Of a stretch of DNA of 64,000 nt, positions 1-9,562 are shown piece after piece; positions within the stretch are counted from its first letter, which is position 1; each line of letters opens with the position of its first letter. Under the pieces are notes generated by a model. That model did not search any database. It saw only the letters and a list, made by a program, of their open reading frames with translations, and was not told the DNA's origin. The position numbers were made by a program, and so were the translations under genes. The stretch comes from CAXMST01 sp963790085 (lineage in GTDB: Bacteria > Actinomycetota > Thermoleophilia > Solirubrobacterales > 70-9). The DNA is taken from assembly GCA_963790085.1 (NCBI GenBank), contig CAWBNH010000001.1, positions 124,001-188,000 on the forward strand. Direction: 5' to 3'.

Positions 1-2
1 AT

Positions 3-704
3 CTCGACGGATTCGGCGACGAGAGCCAGGACCAGTGCCCAACCGACGGCTCGACCCAGGGCCCCTGCGACCCCGACCCTCCTCCTCCCGACCCTCCCCC
101 GGAGCCGGGCGAGCGGTCACTCAGGCTGTTCGTCGGTCAGCACCCGCAGATCAACAAGCCCCTGAAGGTGCGGACGGTGGGCTTCGCGGACTCGTCACTG
201 AAGCTCCGGGTCTACGTGGACCCGCGCGGCGGCGCGTGCGCAGCCGGGCCGTCCGCCCAGCCGCAGCGTGCCGAACGGGTCATCTCTCGGACCGTCAGCG
301 GTGAGTTCCGGGTCGAAAAGCGCCACAAGATGAAGAGCCGCGGACGACACACCTTCTGCGGCTACCTCGGCGCAGCGGCCGGCGGCTCGGGGCCGACGAG
401 CGACTCCAAGAGCCGGCTGGTCCGGCGGCCGCGCCTGAAGGTGCAGACGGCGCAGCGCACCGTCAGCCGGGCGCTTCGGCGTCACGAGTTCGCCGGTCGG
501 GTGGTCAGGAACCTCGAGCAACGCTGCCGGAGGCGCAACCGCGCGACGTTCTCATGCCGGTTCTCCTCGAGCTTTCCGGGCTACCGGTTGACCGGGCGTG
601 GCTCGGTTCGCCTCGGCAAGCGCCTGTCCTACCGCTTCCAGATCACGGTGCGTGGGCAGAGGATCGCGTTGACCGACAAGAACGAGGGCCGCTTTCCCGG
701 GTAA
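3..704 (+). CDS. C-terminal part of a secreted TSP3-linker protein (5' end outside window)
   Basis: The frame is open from the left edge to a TAA at 702-704, so the start lies upstream. The first visible residues are an acidic calcium-binding-type linker (DGFGDESQDQCPTDGS) like thrombospondin type 3 repeats, followed by a Pro-rich hinge (CDPDPPPPDPPPEP). The remaining ~190 residues form a basic, Ser/Arg-rich, probably beta-rich domain with scattered Cys. The linker is typical of exported actinobacterial proteins, so the product is probably extracellular. The function of the C-terminal domain is not recognised. Confidence 0.75.
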   Translation, partial: LDGFGDESQDQCPTDGSTQGPCDPDPPPPDPPPEPGERSLRLFVGQHPQINKPLKVRTVGFADSSLKLRVYVDPRGGACAAGPSAQPQRAERVISRTVSGEFRVEKRHKMKSRGRHTFCGYLGAAAGGSGPTSDSKSRLVRRPRLKVQTAQRTVSRALRRHEFAGRVVRNLEQRCRRRNRATFSCRFSSSFPGYRLTGRGSVRLGKRLSYRFQITVRGQRIALTDKNEGRFPG

Positions 705-707
705 CCG

Positions 708-1313
708 TCAGCACGGGAATCCCTGCGCGTCGAAGCAGGGCTCGGGTGCGGGGGGCGGCGCTGGGGTCGGGGCCGGCGTCGGCGTCGGGGTCGGGGCCGG
801 GGTCGGGGCAGCAGCCGGGGCCGGCGTCGGCTCAGGGGCCGCCGGGGCAGCCGCCGCGCTTTGGCGTGCCGCCCGCCTCGCAGCCGCCTCCGCGGCGGCC
901 AGCCTCGCCTGCTTGTCGGCGACCGCAGCCGCCCCCGCGCTCTTGCCGGCTCTCGCCCCGGCCTGCGCCCCGGCCCTGCGGCCGGCCCGCTCACCGGCGG
1001 CTTTGCCCCGCGTCGCGGCCGCCGGGCCGGCGGCTTGACGCGCGGCCGCGAAGGCCTGGTCGAACGCCTGGCGTTCGATGCCTGCCACCTGGGTCTCGTC
1101 GACGCGGCTGTCTCCGATCACGTATCCGACGGCCGCCGCCTCCGCCAGGACGACCAGCAAGAGCACGACCCGCGCCGCGTTCGAGGGGCCGCGATGCAGG
1201 ACCTCGGGGATGCCCCGCGTCCAATCGGCGATCAAGCCGGGCGGCGGAAGCCGGTCACGAACCCGCCTCACCGGGGTGCCGGCGACGGCGTATGCCCTTC
1301 CCCGCCGGGCCAC
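708..1313 (-). CDS. single-pass membrane protein with Ala-rich coiled coil and Pro-rich tail
   Basis: 201 residues. An N-terminal basic cytosolic segment is followed by one hydrophobic helix (ARVVLLLVVLAEAAAVGYVI, about residues 48-67), then a long Ala/Arg/Lys heptad-like region and a PTPAP-type repeat tail ending in Cys-Phe-Asp-Ala-Gln-Gly-Phe-Pro-Cys. The GTG start shares its G with the TAG stop of the preceding gene (TAGTG), so translation is probably coupled. No enzyme family is recognised. The pair looks like a small envelope-anchored module. Confidence 0.7.
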   Translation of the reverse strand: MARRGRAYAVAGTPVRRVRDRLPPPGLIADWTRGIPEVLHRGPSNAARVVLLLVVLAEAAAVGYVIGDSRVDETQVAGIERQAFDQAFAAARQAAGPAAATRGKAAGERAGRRAGAQAGARAGKSAGAAAVADKQARLAAAEAAARRAARQSAAAAPAAPEPTPAPAAAPTPAPTPTPTPAPTPAPPPAPEPCFDAQGFPC

Positions 1314-1684
1314 TAGCGCTTCGCCCCCTGGCCCGCGGCGGCCTTTGCCGGATTCGGCACCGAGACCCGGGCGGGCGCATCGAGCCCGGCCCTTCTGAAC
1401 TGCTCCAGAAAGGCGGCCTCGTAGGCCGCGGGGTAAGCGTCGGCGAAGCCCGCGCTGCGGCCCAGCGCCATTCCTCGGGCGTAGGCCTTGCGCGTGGCGC
1501 TGTTCGAACCGTCCTTCTGCCCGGCCGCGGCACCGGCCTCACGGGCGGCGCTCACGTCCTCGCCGGACGAGCTACCGACCAGGTACCCAGACGCCCCGGC
1601 ACTGACCAGCAATACGATGAAGACGGTCAGATAGACCGCCGGCCGGCGCGCCCAGCTGGGCGCCGAGGCCCATAGTCCCAGCAT
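1313..1684 (-). CDS. small single-pass membrane protein
   Basis: 123 residues with one N-terminal hydrophobic helix (AVYLTVFIVLLVSAGASGYL, about residues 16-35), then an Ala/Gly-rich extracytoplasmic part containing GxAxGRxxGxxxA-like small-residue repeats. AGGAG lies just upstream of the ATG. It is the first gene of a two-gene operon with the overlapping gene at 708-1313, which shares its layout and may be a diverged paralogue. Function unknown. Confidence 0.7.
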   Translation of the reverse strand: MLGLWASAPSWARRPAVYLTVFIVLLVSAGASGYLVGSSSGEDVSAAREAGAAAGQKDGSNSATRKAYARGMALGRSAGFADAYPAAYEAAFLEQFRRAGLDAPARVSVPNPAKAAAGQGAKR

Positions 1685-1795
1685 GATCTTCTCCTTCGGC
1701 CCCCAAAGCTACCCCTTTCTCCCCGCCCGGCGCAAAGCACGTGCAAACGGGACGCGGGGCCTCACCCCGGAAGCCGCCGCGGCCGCTTAACGACA

Positions 1796-1823
1796 GAGGG
1801 CCGGACCCCTCGGCCCGGCCCTC
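1796..1823 (-). terminator. hairpin terminator after the cold-shock gene
   Basis: A perfect 9-bp inverted repeat (GAGGGCCGG / CCGGCCCTC) with a 10-nt loop starts 19 nt past the cold-shock stop codon. There is no clear U-tract, as is common in high-GC actinomycetes. Confidence 0.5.
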
Positions 1824-1841
1824 CGCGAAGCTGACTTCCGC

Positions 1842-2042
1842 TCAGCCGGCGGCGGTGACGTTCGCCGCCTGCGGGCCCTTCTGGCCCTCCTCGAGGTCGA
1901 AGGTGACGCGGTCACCCTCCGCCACGCGCGTGCCCGGGGCGAGCGAGTTGACGTGGACGAACGCGTCCTTGCCGCCGCCCTCGACCTCGATGAAGCCGTA
2001 GCCCTTGTCTTCGTTGAACCACTTCACGGTTCCTTCAGCCAT
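1842..2042 (-). CDS. cold-shock domain protein (CspA family)
   Basis: 66 residues, the normal CspA length. It is a single OB-fold that binds single-stranded RNA/DNA as an RNA chaperone. RNP1 is KGYGFIEV and RNP2 is DAFVHV. The start MAEGTVKWFN is placed by GGAGGG 6-11 nt upstream. The frame is open further upstream but that extension is unlike any Csp. About 180 bases of non-coding sequence separate the start from the divergent gene at 2223, leaving room for a long 5' leader of the kind common in csp genes. Confidence 0.95.
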   Translation of the reverse strand: MAEGTVKWFNEDKGYGFIEVEGGGKDAFVHVNSLAPGTRVAEGDRVTFDLEEGQKGPQAANVTAAG

Positions 2043-2222
2043 TTCAGTTCCCTCCAATGGGGTTAGTGCCGTAATGCGAGGAGCAATGCGACAGAGGCAC
2101 TTACCCATCCAATACAAGCCTGATACATCGATCCACAGCGGATCGAACGACGGTAACCATAGGGCACAGCGGTCAGCCGGGGCCCGACGACGCCGTCTGC
2201 CCGCGCCCGGCAGACTGATGGC

Positions 2223-2834
2223 ATGGGCGCCGAGCAGCAGCACTGGGAGCGCGTCTACGCCGAGAAAGCGCCGGACGCCGTGAGCTGGTTTCAGCCGACG
2301 CCCGAGGTCTCCCTGGCGATGATCGACGAGCTCGGACTGCCGCTCGACGCCCCGATCATCGACGTCGGCGGGGGAGCCTCACAGCTCGCCGCGGAGCTCC
2401 TCGGCCGTGGATTCACCGACATCACCGTCGCCGACATCTCATCCGCAGCCCTGATGCGGGCGCGGGAATCCCTACCGGAGGCGGACCGGATCAGCTGGGT
2501 CGTCGCGGATCTTCGCGACCACGATTTCGGGCGCCGCTTCGCACTCTGGCACGACCGCGCCGCCTTCCACTTCATGGTCGAGCCCGCTGACCGGCGGGCC
2601 TACATCGCGACGCTCGAGCGGAGCATCGCGTCGCATGGACAGCTGATCATCGCCACCTTCGGCCCCGAGGGACCGACCCGCTGCAGCGGCCTCCCGGTCA
2701 GCCGCTACGACGCCGACGCGCTCGCCGTCGCGTTCGAGGGGTGCGCCGAGCTGATCTCCTCCCGGCTCGAGACGCACCGGACGCCGTCGGGGGCGCTCCA
2801 GCAGTTCCTCTTCGCGCACCTGGTCGCCCGGTAG
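2223..2834 (+). CDS. class I SAM-dependent methyltransferase
   Basis: 203 residues. Motif I is DVGGGAS (residues 47-53) and the acidic ribose-binding residue lies in VADIS (69-73). A later ...QLIIATFGPEGP segment corresponds to the post-I beta strand. The N-terminal HWERVYAEK and W-F-Q-P elements match the small methyltransferase group often annotated as thiopurine/tellurite-type methyltransferases. The substrate is not predictable. It stands alone between the csp gene and the cyclase fusion. Confidence 0.88.
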   Translation: MGAEQQHWERVYAEKAPDAVSWFQPTPEVSLAMIDELGLPLDAPIIDVGGGASQLAAELLGRGFTDITVADISSAALMRARESLPEADRISWVVADLRDHDFGRRFALWHDRAAFHFMVEPADRRAYIATLERSIASHGQLIIATFGPEGPTRCSGLPVSRYDADALAVAFEGCAELISSRLETHRTPSGALQQFLFAHLVAR

Positions 2835-2954
2835 TGGCGGCAGGGCCAGGTCCGTCGTCGGTCTGATCTATTCCGCCGGCACTACGAGGGGAGCGGCGAT
2901 TGAACCGGACCCACGGCGGCCGCCGTTGGCAGTCCGGCCCGGCGCAGACGGGGG

Positions 2955-2967
2955 TAGTGTGGGCTCG
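2955..2967 (+). promoter_or_regulatory. leaderless -10 box (TAGTGT) before the hydrolase-cyclase gene
   Basis: TAGTGT at 2955-2960 lies 7 nt before GTG 2968. This spacing recurs before many genes in the window and supports 2968 as the start over the in-frame codons at 2926 and 2959. Confidence 0.5.
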
Positions 2968-4299
2968 GTGGAGGCTCCGGAGACCCGCTACGCGCAGAGC
3001 GGCGAGCTGCAGATCGCCTACCAGGTCCTGGGCGAGGGGCCGCTCGACCTGGTGGTGATCCAGCCGTATCTGTCGAACATCGAGCTGTTCTGGGAGCTGC
3101 CGTCCTACGCCCGCTTCTTCGAGCGGCTCTCCTCGTTTGCACGACTGATCCTCTTCGACCGGCGCGGCAGCGGGATGTCGGACGGGATCGCCGGAGCGAC
3201 GCCGCTCGAGGAGACGATCGACGACGTTCAGGCGGTGATCGACGCGGTCGGCTCCGAGCAGCCGGTGCTGCTCTCCTACCTCGAGGGCTGCGGGCTGGCG
3301 GCGCTGTTCGCCGCCTCCCATCCGGACCGGACGCGCGCGCTCGTGCTGATTTCACCGCAGCCCCGCCTGGTTTCGGGACCGGGATACGAGTGGGCGCCGA
3401 GCGTCGATGAGCGCGCCGTGCTCGTCCGGACGATCGCTGAGCACTGGGGCGACGACTCGCCCGAGAACCCGTTGGCGAGCGTTGTCGCCGGTGGCGACGA
3501 GCGGGTGCGGCGCGCGATGGCACGGGCGCAACGCCTGGCGATGAGCCCCGCCGCGGCGGCGGCGGCGCTGTCGGCGATCGGTGAGACGGATGTGCGTGAC
3601 GTGCTCCCCAGCGTGCAGTGCCCAACGCTGGTCCTGCGGCTCGAGCACGATCAGTACCTGGATGAGCGCCACTCGCGCTACGTCGCCGAGCACGTGCCCG
3701 ACGCCGACTACGTCGAGGTCCCCGGCGACGGCGCCTTCTGGATCGGCTCAGAGGACGCGGTCGCCGACGAGATTCAGCACTTCCTGACCGGGGTGCGGCG
3801 GCCGGTGGTCAGCGACCGGGTGCTCGCGACGGTGCTGTTCACCGACATCGTCGGCTCGACCGAGCGGGCGGCGGAGCTCGGCGACGGTCCCTGGCGCGCG
3901 CTGCTCGCACGCCACGACGCCCTGGTGCGCGAGGAGGTCGAACGCCACCGCGGGCGGTTCGTCAAGTCGCTGGGCGACGGAGCGCTCGCCGTCTTCGACG
4001 GCCCGAGCCGGGCGATCAGCTGCGCAACCGCGGTCCGCGACCGAGTCCGAGAGCTCGAGCTCGAGATCCGCGCCGGACTCCACACCGGCGAGTGCGAGCT
4101 GATGCCCGACGACGACGTCGGCGGGCTGGCGGTCCACATCGGCGCCCGCGTCAGCGGCCTGGCCGGACCGGGAGAGGTGCTCGCCAGCAGCACCGTCCGC
4201 GATCTCGTCGTCGGCTCCGGCCAGACCCTGACCGACCGCGGGGAGCACGAGCTCAAGGGCGTCCCAGGACCGTGGCGGATCTTCGCGGTCGCCGGCTAG
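2968..4299 (+). CDS. alpha/beta-hydrolase-like domain fused to class III nucleotidyl cyclase
   Basis: 443 residues. Residues 1-275 follow the alpha/beta-hydrolase module usual in actinobacterial hydrolase-cyclase fusions, but the nucleophile elbow reads SYLEG (103-107) where GxSxG is expected. The usual His region reads PGDGAFW (252-258) with no His. The hydrolase part is therefore probably a non-catalytic sensor. Residues ~284-443 are a class III cyclase with metal Asp in FTDIVGS (291-297) and in SLGDG (Asp337). The usual NxxxR element reads AVHIGAR. Likely product is cAMP. It overlaps the convergent gene at 4296 by a shared CTAG. Confidence 0.88.
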   Translation: MEAPETRYAQSGELQIAYQVLGEGPLDLVVIQPYLSNIELFWELPSYARFFERLSSFARLILFDRRGSGMSDGIAGATPLEETIDDVQAVIDAVGSEQPVLLSYLEGCGLAALFAASHPDRTRALVLISPQPRLVSGPGYEWAPSVDERAVLVRTIAEHWGDDSPENPLASVVAGGDERVRRAMARAQRLAMSPAAAAAALSAIGETDVRDVLPSVQCPTLVLRLEHDQYLDERHSRYVAEHVPDADYVEVPGDGAFWIGSEDAVADEIQHFLTGVRRPVVSDRVLATVLFTDIVGSTERAAELGDGPWRALLARHDALVREEVERHRGRFVKSLGDGALAVFDGPSRAISCATAVRDRVRELELEIRAGLHTGECELMPDDDVGGLAVHIGARVSGLAGPGEVLASSTVRDLVVGSGQTLTDRGEHELKGVPGPWRIFAVAG

Positions 4300-4514
4300 C
4301 GGCGCTGAGCCCTGTCGTCGCCGACAACGCTGTGAGGTCGGTCGGTCGCATAGGCGCTTCGTCGGCGCGTACCTCTGCCTCGCTCGCACCACGCAAGGAG
4401 CCAGAGCGCCGACCTCGCTTCCTCGCCCACGGGCATCTCCTCGATTCGGTTCTGAATCTGATCGAGGGGCTCTCCGGCCCGCATCATCGACTCGACCTCG
4501 ACGCGCTCTTGCAT
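4296..4514 (-). CDS. small conserved hypothetical protein (72 aa)
   Basis: 72 residues with an acidic helical N-terminus (M-x-R-A-G-x-P-L-D-x-I) and a hydrophobic EEARSALWLLAW patch, then a basic tail. I recall similar ~70-residue actinobacterial proteins with an ALWLLAW motif, but not a function. The ATG at 4512-4514 is preceded by GGAG at a good distance. It is open further upstream without a better start. Its stop overlaps the stop of the convergent cyclase gene. Confidence 0.6.
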   Translation of the reverse strand: MQERVEVESMMRAGEPLDQIQNRIEEMPVGEEARSALWLLAWCERGRGTRRRSAYATDRPHSVVGDDRAQRR

Positions 4515-4634
4515 CGGCGTACTCCGCGCTTGACTGCCCTCACCCCAGCGTGGCACGGCTCGAAGAGACGTCAAGCGCGCCCTCCACAGGAACCCGCAGT
4601 TTGCGAGACCGGGGGCGCCGGCCGGACCCACCGC

Positions 4635-6643
4635 TCAGCGTCTCAGCTTGATCGCAAGACGCTTCGATCTTGAGTTGCCGACCTCGTCGGTCAGCCGCAC
4701 ACTCAGCTTCGCCTTCGCCTTCCTGCCTCGCCTCAGCGCCTTGGCGATCCGCTTGGCGTGCTTGGACTTCGCCGGTTTCAGGGTGAAGGTCGTCGAGCTG
4801 CCCGAGCGAACGCTCCTGGCCTTGCGCTTGAGCTTGTAGGAGCGACTGCCGAGTTCGATCTTGCCGCCGGCTCTGGCGCGGAGCCTCTCAGCAGCCCTTG
4901 CCTTCGCCTTGACGACGACCCGATTCCCGCGCGGGGTCTGCGTCGAGTCGGCGCTCGCCGAGCCGTCGATCCTGGTGTCGACGGTGAAGCTTCGCTCGGC
5001 CGGAGTCGGGTCGGCGTTGCCGACAGTGTCCGTCGCCCTGGCGGCGAACGTGTGCGGGCCGTCGGCGAGCGAGTCGTAGGAGGCCGGGGAGCTGCAGGCG
5101 GCCCAGGCGGCGGAGTCGAGGCGGCACTCGAAGCTCGAGCCCGTGTCATCGGAGGAGAAGCCGAAGCGGGGCGAGGCGTTCTTGGTCGGGCCCGCGGGGC
5201 CGGAGCCGATCGTCGTCTGCGGTGGGCCGGTATCGATCGTGAAGCTCCAGCCGGCCGGTGACTGGTCGGTGTTGCCCGCCTGATCGACCGACCTGACCTG
5301 GAACTGATGCGGGCCGTCCGCCAGCGCGGGGCTCGCATACGGAGTGGCGCACGGGGACCAGGCGCCGCCGTCGAACCTGCACTCGAACGACGTGCCGCCC
5401 CAGAACTCGAAGCTCGGGGTCGGGGGGTTGCCGGTCGGGTCCGTCGGGCCGGCGTCGATCGTCGTCTCCGGGGCGACCGTGTCGACCGTGAACGCCCGGC
5501 TCGCGGGGCTCGCGTCGACGTTGCCGGCCGGGTCGGTGGTCCGCACCTGGAAGCTGTGGGCACCTTGGGCGAGGCCCGAGTAGGACTTCGGCGAGGAGCA
5601 CGCCTGGAAGGCCCCGGAGTCGAGCTTGCATTCGAAGCTGGCGCTGACGTCGTCCGAACTGAAGCTGAAGCTCGGCGAGGCGTTGTTGATCAGGCCGCTG
5701 GGGCCGGAGTCGATCGTCGTCTCGGGGGCCTGCGTGTCGACGATGAAGCCACGGATCGCCGGGTTCTCCTCGACGTTGCCCGCCGCATCGGTCGCCTGGA
5801 CCTCGAAGCTGTGGGCGCCGTCGGCGAGGCCCGCGTAGGCCTTCGGCGAGGTGCAGGGCCGCGAAGCTGCCGCCATCGAGCCTGCACTCGAAGGTCGAGC
5901 CGCCCTCGTTGGAGCTGAAGTCGAAGCTCGGCGAGGCGTCGTTGGTCGGGCCGGAGGGCCCGGAGTCGATCGTCGTGTTCGGGGCCCGGGTGTCGACGGT
6001 GAAGGCCCGGCTCGCCGGGGCTCGCGTCGGTGTTGCCGGCCGCATCGGTCGCCCGCACCTCGAAGCTGTGGGCGCCGTCGGCGAGGCCGGAGTAGGACTT
6101 CGGCGACGTGCACGGCGCGAAGCTGCCGCTATCGAGCTTGCACTCGAAGCTCGAGCCGCCCTCGCTGGAGCTGAAGCCGAAGCTCGGCGAGGCGTTGTTG
6201 GTCAGGCCGGAGGGGCCGGAGTCGATCGTCGTGTCGGGGGCGGTCGAGTCCTCCACGTAGGTGAGCCCGGCGGAGCAGTCGGAGGTCTCGTCGGTCGCAT
6301 TGGTAGCCGTCGCCGTGAAGGTCGTGACGGAGTCGTCTGCGACCGCGACCGAGATCCCCGGCGAGGCGAACTCGGCGGCCGTGCCACTCGCTTCCGGAGC
6401 GCCGCTGCAGTCGGCGGTCGTGTAGAGCCTCACGGTCGAGTCGGTCTCGGCGGCTCCCTTGACGAGCGGGCTGTTGTCGTTGGCCGGCGAGTCGGGATCG
6501 GTGTCGCCGACGCTCGGGGCCGGAGGGGGGACGGCGAGGGCGCCCGGGGCGGCCCACATGCAGAGCAGGGCGACGAGAAAGAGCGCAGCGCCGATCGCCG
6601 ACCCCCGGTCCCTGGCCGTATCTCCTGTGGTCGTCGTCCTCAC
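4635..6643 (-). pseudogene. secreted tandem Ig-like repeat protein, disrupted by two +1 frameshifts
   Basis: The GTG start at 6643 gives a signal peptide (LFLVALLCMWAAPGALA), an Ig-like domain, then five ~90-residue repeats of the type TTIDSGPSG...SPSFxFSS...FECKLD...C.SP.SYSGLADGAHSFEVRATDAAGN, and a Lys/Arg-rich C-terminus ending AIKLRR. Each repeat has a Cys pair. The frame changes near 6017-6023 and near 5855-5862. In both places the DNA has one extra C/G relative to the matching place in a sister repeat. Corrected length is about 669 residues. It is likely a surface or secreted adhesion-type protein. The frameshifts may be real or sequencing errors in C/G-rich runs. Confidence 0.75.
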
Positions 6644-6772
6644 CCGGCCTCACCCCGATCGCGGGAGGCGCCCGCCCCGGCCCGGCCTTCCCGGGCCGGA
6701 TCGACCGCCTACACGTTGCGGAGAGCCTACCGCGGGGCCCCCAGTGCGGTCACGACGGTCCGGGCTGACAGG

Positions 6773-7864
6773 TCAGGGCTCAAGCGGCCGTTGGGCCGAC
6801 TTCGCCGACTTCAGATAGCGGCGGTAGAGCGGCACCGCGGCGGCCCCGAACGGGAGCGGCAGCCAGAACGAGACGAGCCGGTAGGCGAGGGTCGCGATCA
6901 GCGCGTCGCCGCCGCCGACGCCGGCCAGCGCCAGCGTCGCGGTCAGCCCTGCCTCGACGAAGCCGAGCCCGCCCGGGGTCACCGGGATCATCCCGAGCAG
7001 GTTGGCGCTGACATATGCGAGCAGGACCAGCGTCGGGTCGGCGTCGACCCCGAGCGCGGCGAGGACTGCGAGCAGGGCGCCGAAGTCGAGCAGCCACCTG
7101 CCGATCGAGGCGAGCAGCGCCTCCCACCAACGGGCGCCGATCACCGAGCGGACCAGGTCACGCTCTGCGATCAGGCGCTCCGGAAGGTCCTCGAGCGCCC
7201 CCCGTCCGCGAAGAGCCCTGTTGCGCACCGCCTGGATCAAGCGCCCGAGCGCCAACAGCGGCCGGTCGGTCGCCATCAGCAGGGCGCCGACCGCGAACAG
7301 GATCAGCAGCGCCGCGAGCGCGATCCAGGCCCCGCGGACGAGACCATCATCGACCTCGGTGGCATTGAGCAGGGTCGGAACAGCGAGGACCGGAAGCGCG
7401 ACCAGGGTCGCGAAGGTGAGCAGGTGCACGGCGGTCAGGCCGGTGGCGATCGAGCCACCCGGAAGCCCGGCCTGGCGGAGCATCCCGTACTGGTAGGCGC
7501 CCGCGGCGGCGCCGCCGCCGGGCACGATCCGCCCGAAGGCGTTGCCGGCGAGCTGCGAGTAGATCACGGGTCCCCAGCGGTTCGCGTCGAGCGCGAGCTT
7601 CTGGAGGAGCCACAGGGAGGCAAAGCTGCCGGCCTCGAGCGCGATCATCAGCGCCAACCAGCCGATCCCGACCTGGCGCAGATGCGGCCAGGAGGAGAAC
7701 AGCTCGACCAGGCCCGGCGCGAGCAGGTAGAGGAAGAGACCGGTCAGCCCCAGCACCACCGAGCGACGGATCAGCGCGCGGCGGTTGAACGGTCCGATCC
7801 GGGGCTCGGCACCCTCCTCTGCCGCGATGCCCACATCGGCCGCGATCGAGTCCTGCCCGCTCAT
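6773..7864 (-). CDS. lysylphosphatidylglycerol synthase TM region / UPF0104 (YbhN-like) flippase-family membrane protein
   Basis: 363 residues with 7-8 predicted membrane helices. Family hallmarks are the GRIVPGGGAAAGAYQYG segment (about residues 110-126) and the IPVTPGGLGFVEAGL segment (about 304-318). This fold transports or synthesises lipids at the membrane; without the soluble aminoacyl-transferase domain it is best read as a lipid flippase-like protein. TAGCGT lies 9 nt before the ATG, so the mRNA is probably leaderless. It is divergent from the FAD oxidoreductase at 7949. Confidence 0.88.
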   Translation of the reverse strand: MSGQDSIAADVGIAAEEGAEPRIGPFNRRALIRRSVVLGLTGLFLYLLAPGLVELFSSWPHLRQVGIGWLALMIALEAGSFASLWLLQKLALDANRWGPVIYSQLAGNAFGRIVPGGGAAAGAYQYGMLRQAGLPGGSIATGLTAVHLLTFATLVALPVLAVPTLLNATEVDDGLVRGAWIALAALLILFAVGALLMATDRPLLALGRLIQAVRNRALRGRGALEDLPERLIAERDLVRSVIGARWWEALLASIGRWLLDFGALLAVLAALGVDADPTLVLLAYVSANLLGMIPVTPGGLGFVEAGLTATLALAGVGGGDALIATLAYRLVSFWLPLPFGAAAVPLYRRYLKSAKSAQRPLEP

Positions 7865-7948
7865 CGCTACCGGACGCTAGACGAGGGACCGGCCCCAAGC
7901 GACTAGCTTGCAACGGCGGGCGATCCCGCATAGCCTCGGGCCCGCACG

Positions 7949-9562
7949 ATGCGAGACGTGGTGATCATCGGCGGCGGGCACAACGGGCTGGTCTGCGCTG
8001 CCTATCTGGCGCGGGCGGGCCTCGACGTGCTCGTCCTCGAGCGGCGCGGGCTGATCGGCGGCGCGGCGGCGACCGAGGAGCCCTGGCCGGGCCACCGGGT
8101 CTCGAGCGCCTCCTACGTGGTCAGCCTGGTCCCACCGCGGATCGAGCGCGAGCTCGAGCTCAGCCGCCACGGCTACCGCGTGTCGATCATCTCCCCCGAC
8201 TACTACGTGCCGTTCCCCGACGAGACCGCGCTGACCCTCTGGGGGGACGTCGAGCGCGACGCGCGCGAGATCGCGCGCTTCTCGACCGCCGACGCGGAGG
8301 CCTACGCCGAGTTCGACGTCTACTTCGAGCGCATCGCCGGGCTGCTGCGGGAGCTGCTGTTCATCGTCCCGCCGAACCTGGCGCTCGGAGATCTGCCCCG
8401 CTGGCTCGCACTCGGGGCCCGGATGCGGCACTGGTCCGGCCGCGACATCGCCGAGATCACGCGGCTGTTCACGCTCTCGGCCGCGGACTTCCTCGAGGAG
8501 TGGTTCAGCGACGAGCGGATCAAGGGGGCGCTGGCGACCCAGGCGATGGTCGGCGCCTGGGGCGGCCCGATGAGCCCCGGCTCCGCCTACGTGCTGATGC
8601 ACCACTGGATCGGCGAGGTCGACGGCCATCCCGGCGCCTGGGGGTGGGTCCACGGTGGGATGGGAGGCATCAGCGACGCGCTCGCCGCCTCGGCCAGGGC
8701 GGCGGGGGCCGAGATCCGCATCGACAGCCCAGTCGACCACGTCGTGATCCGCGGCGGTCGCGCGGTCGGGGTCGAGCTGGAGAACGGCGAGACGCTCGGG
8801 GCGCGACAGGTGATCTCGAACGCCCACCCGATCACCACCTACCGCGACCTCGTCGGCGAGCAGCACCTGCCCGAGGAGGTGGTCCGCGACATCGGCCGCT
8901 TCCGGACCCGCTCCGGCTCGGTCAAGGTCAATGCCGCGCTCTCGAAGCTGCCGACCCCGACGGCGTGGCGTGGTGAGGTGCCCGGGGATCCGCACCGGGG
9001 CCTGGTCGCGATCGCACCCTCGATCGAGTACCTGGAGCGCGCCTGGGACGACGCCAAGTACGGCCGTCCGTCGCGCAATCCCTACGTCGAGGCCGTGTTC
9101 CCGACCGTGCACGAGCCGGGGCTCGCGCCGGAGGGAACGCAGCTGATGCTCGCCTTCGTCCAGTACGGCCCCTACGAGCTCGCCGACGGCAACTGGGACG
9201 ACGAGCGCGATGCCTTCGGCCGCCGCGTGATCGAGACGCTCGGCGAGTACATGCCGGACATCGAGGGCGCGGTCGAGCAGGTCGAGGTGCTTGCGCCACC
9301 GGACATCGAGCGACGCTTCGGGCTGCTGGGCGGGAACATAATGCAGGGCGAGATGACGCCCGACCAGAGCTTCTTCCTGCGCCCGATCCTCGGCTACGCC
9401 GACTACACGACCCCGATCGAGGGGCTCTTCCTCTGCGGGTCGGGGGCCCACCCCGGCGGCGGCGTGATGGGCGTGCCGGGCCACAACTGCGCCCAGGTCG
9501 TCGGCCGGGCGGCACGCCGCGGCTCCTCGGCGTTCGGGCGCCTACGCGACCGCCTGCCCTGA
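7949..9562 (+). CDS. phytoene-desaturase-type NAD(P)/FAD-dependent oxidoreductase
   Basis: 537 residues. The N-terminus VVIIGGGHNGLVCAAYLA is a classic dinucleotide-binding GxGxxG fold followed by VLERR (acidic end replaced by Glu-Arg-Arg). The C-terminus has the family FAD-closing motif LFLCGSGAHPGGGVMGVPGH. Length and motifs fit the CrtI/PYROXD2 group, which includes carotenoid desaturases and proteins of unknown substrate. No other carotenoid gene is nearby, so a carotenoid role is not supported. TAGCCT lies 12 nt upstream of the ATG. Confidence 0.9.
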   Translation: MRDVVIIGGGHNGLVCAAYLARAGLDVLVLERRGLIGGAAATEEPWPGHRVSSASYVVSLVPPRIERELELSRHGYRVSIISPDYYVPFPDETALTLWGDVERDAREIARFSTADAEAYAEFDVYFERIAGLLRELLFIVPPNLALGDLPRWLALGARMRHWSGRDIAEITRLFTLSAADFLEEWFSDERIKGALATQAMVGAWGGPMSPGSAYVLMHHWIGEVDGHPGAWGWVHGGMGGISDALAASARAAGAEIRIDSPVDHVVIRGGRAVGVELENGETLGARQVISNAHPITTYRDLVGEQHLPEEVVRDIGRFRTRSGSVKVNAALSKLPTPTAWRGEVPGDPHRGLVAIAPSIEYLERAWDDAKYGRPSRNPYVEAVFPTVHEPGLAPEGTQLMLAFVQYGPYELADGNWDDERDAFGRRVIETLGEYMPDIEGAVEQVEVLAPPDIERRFGLLGGNIMQGEMTPDQSFFLRPILGYADYTTPIEGLFLCGSGAHPGGGVMGVPGHNCAQVVGRAARRGSSAFGRLRDRLP

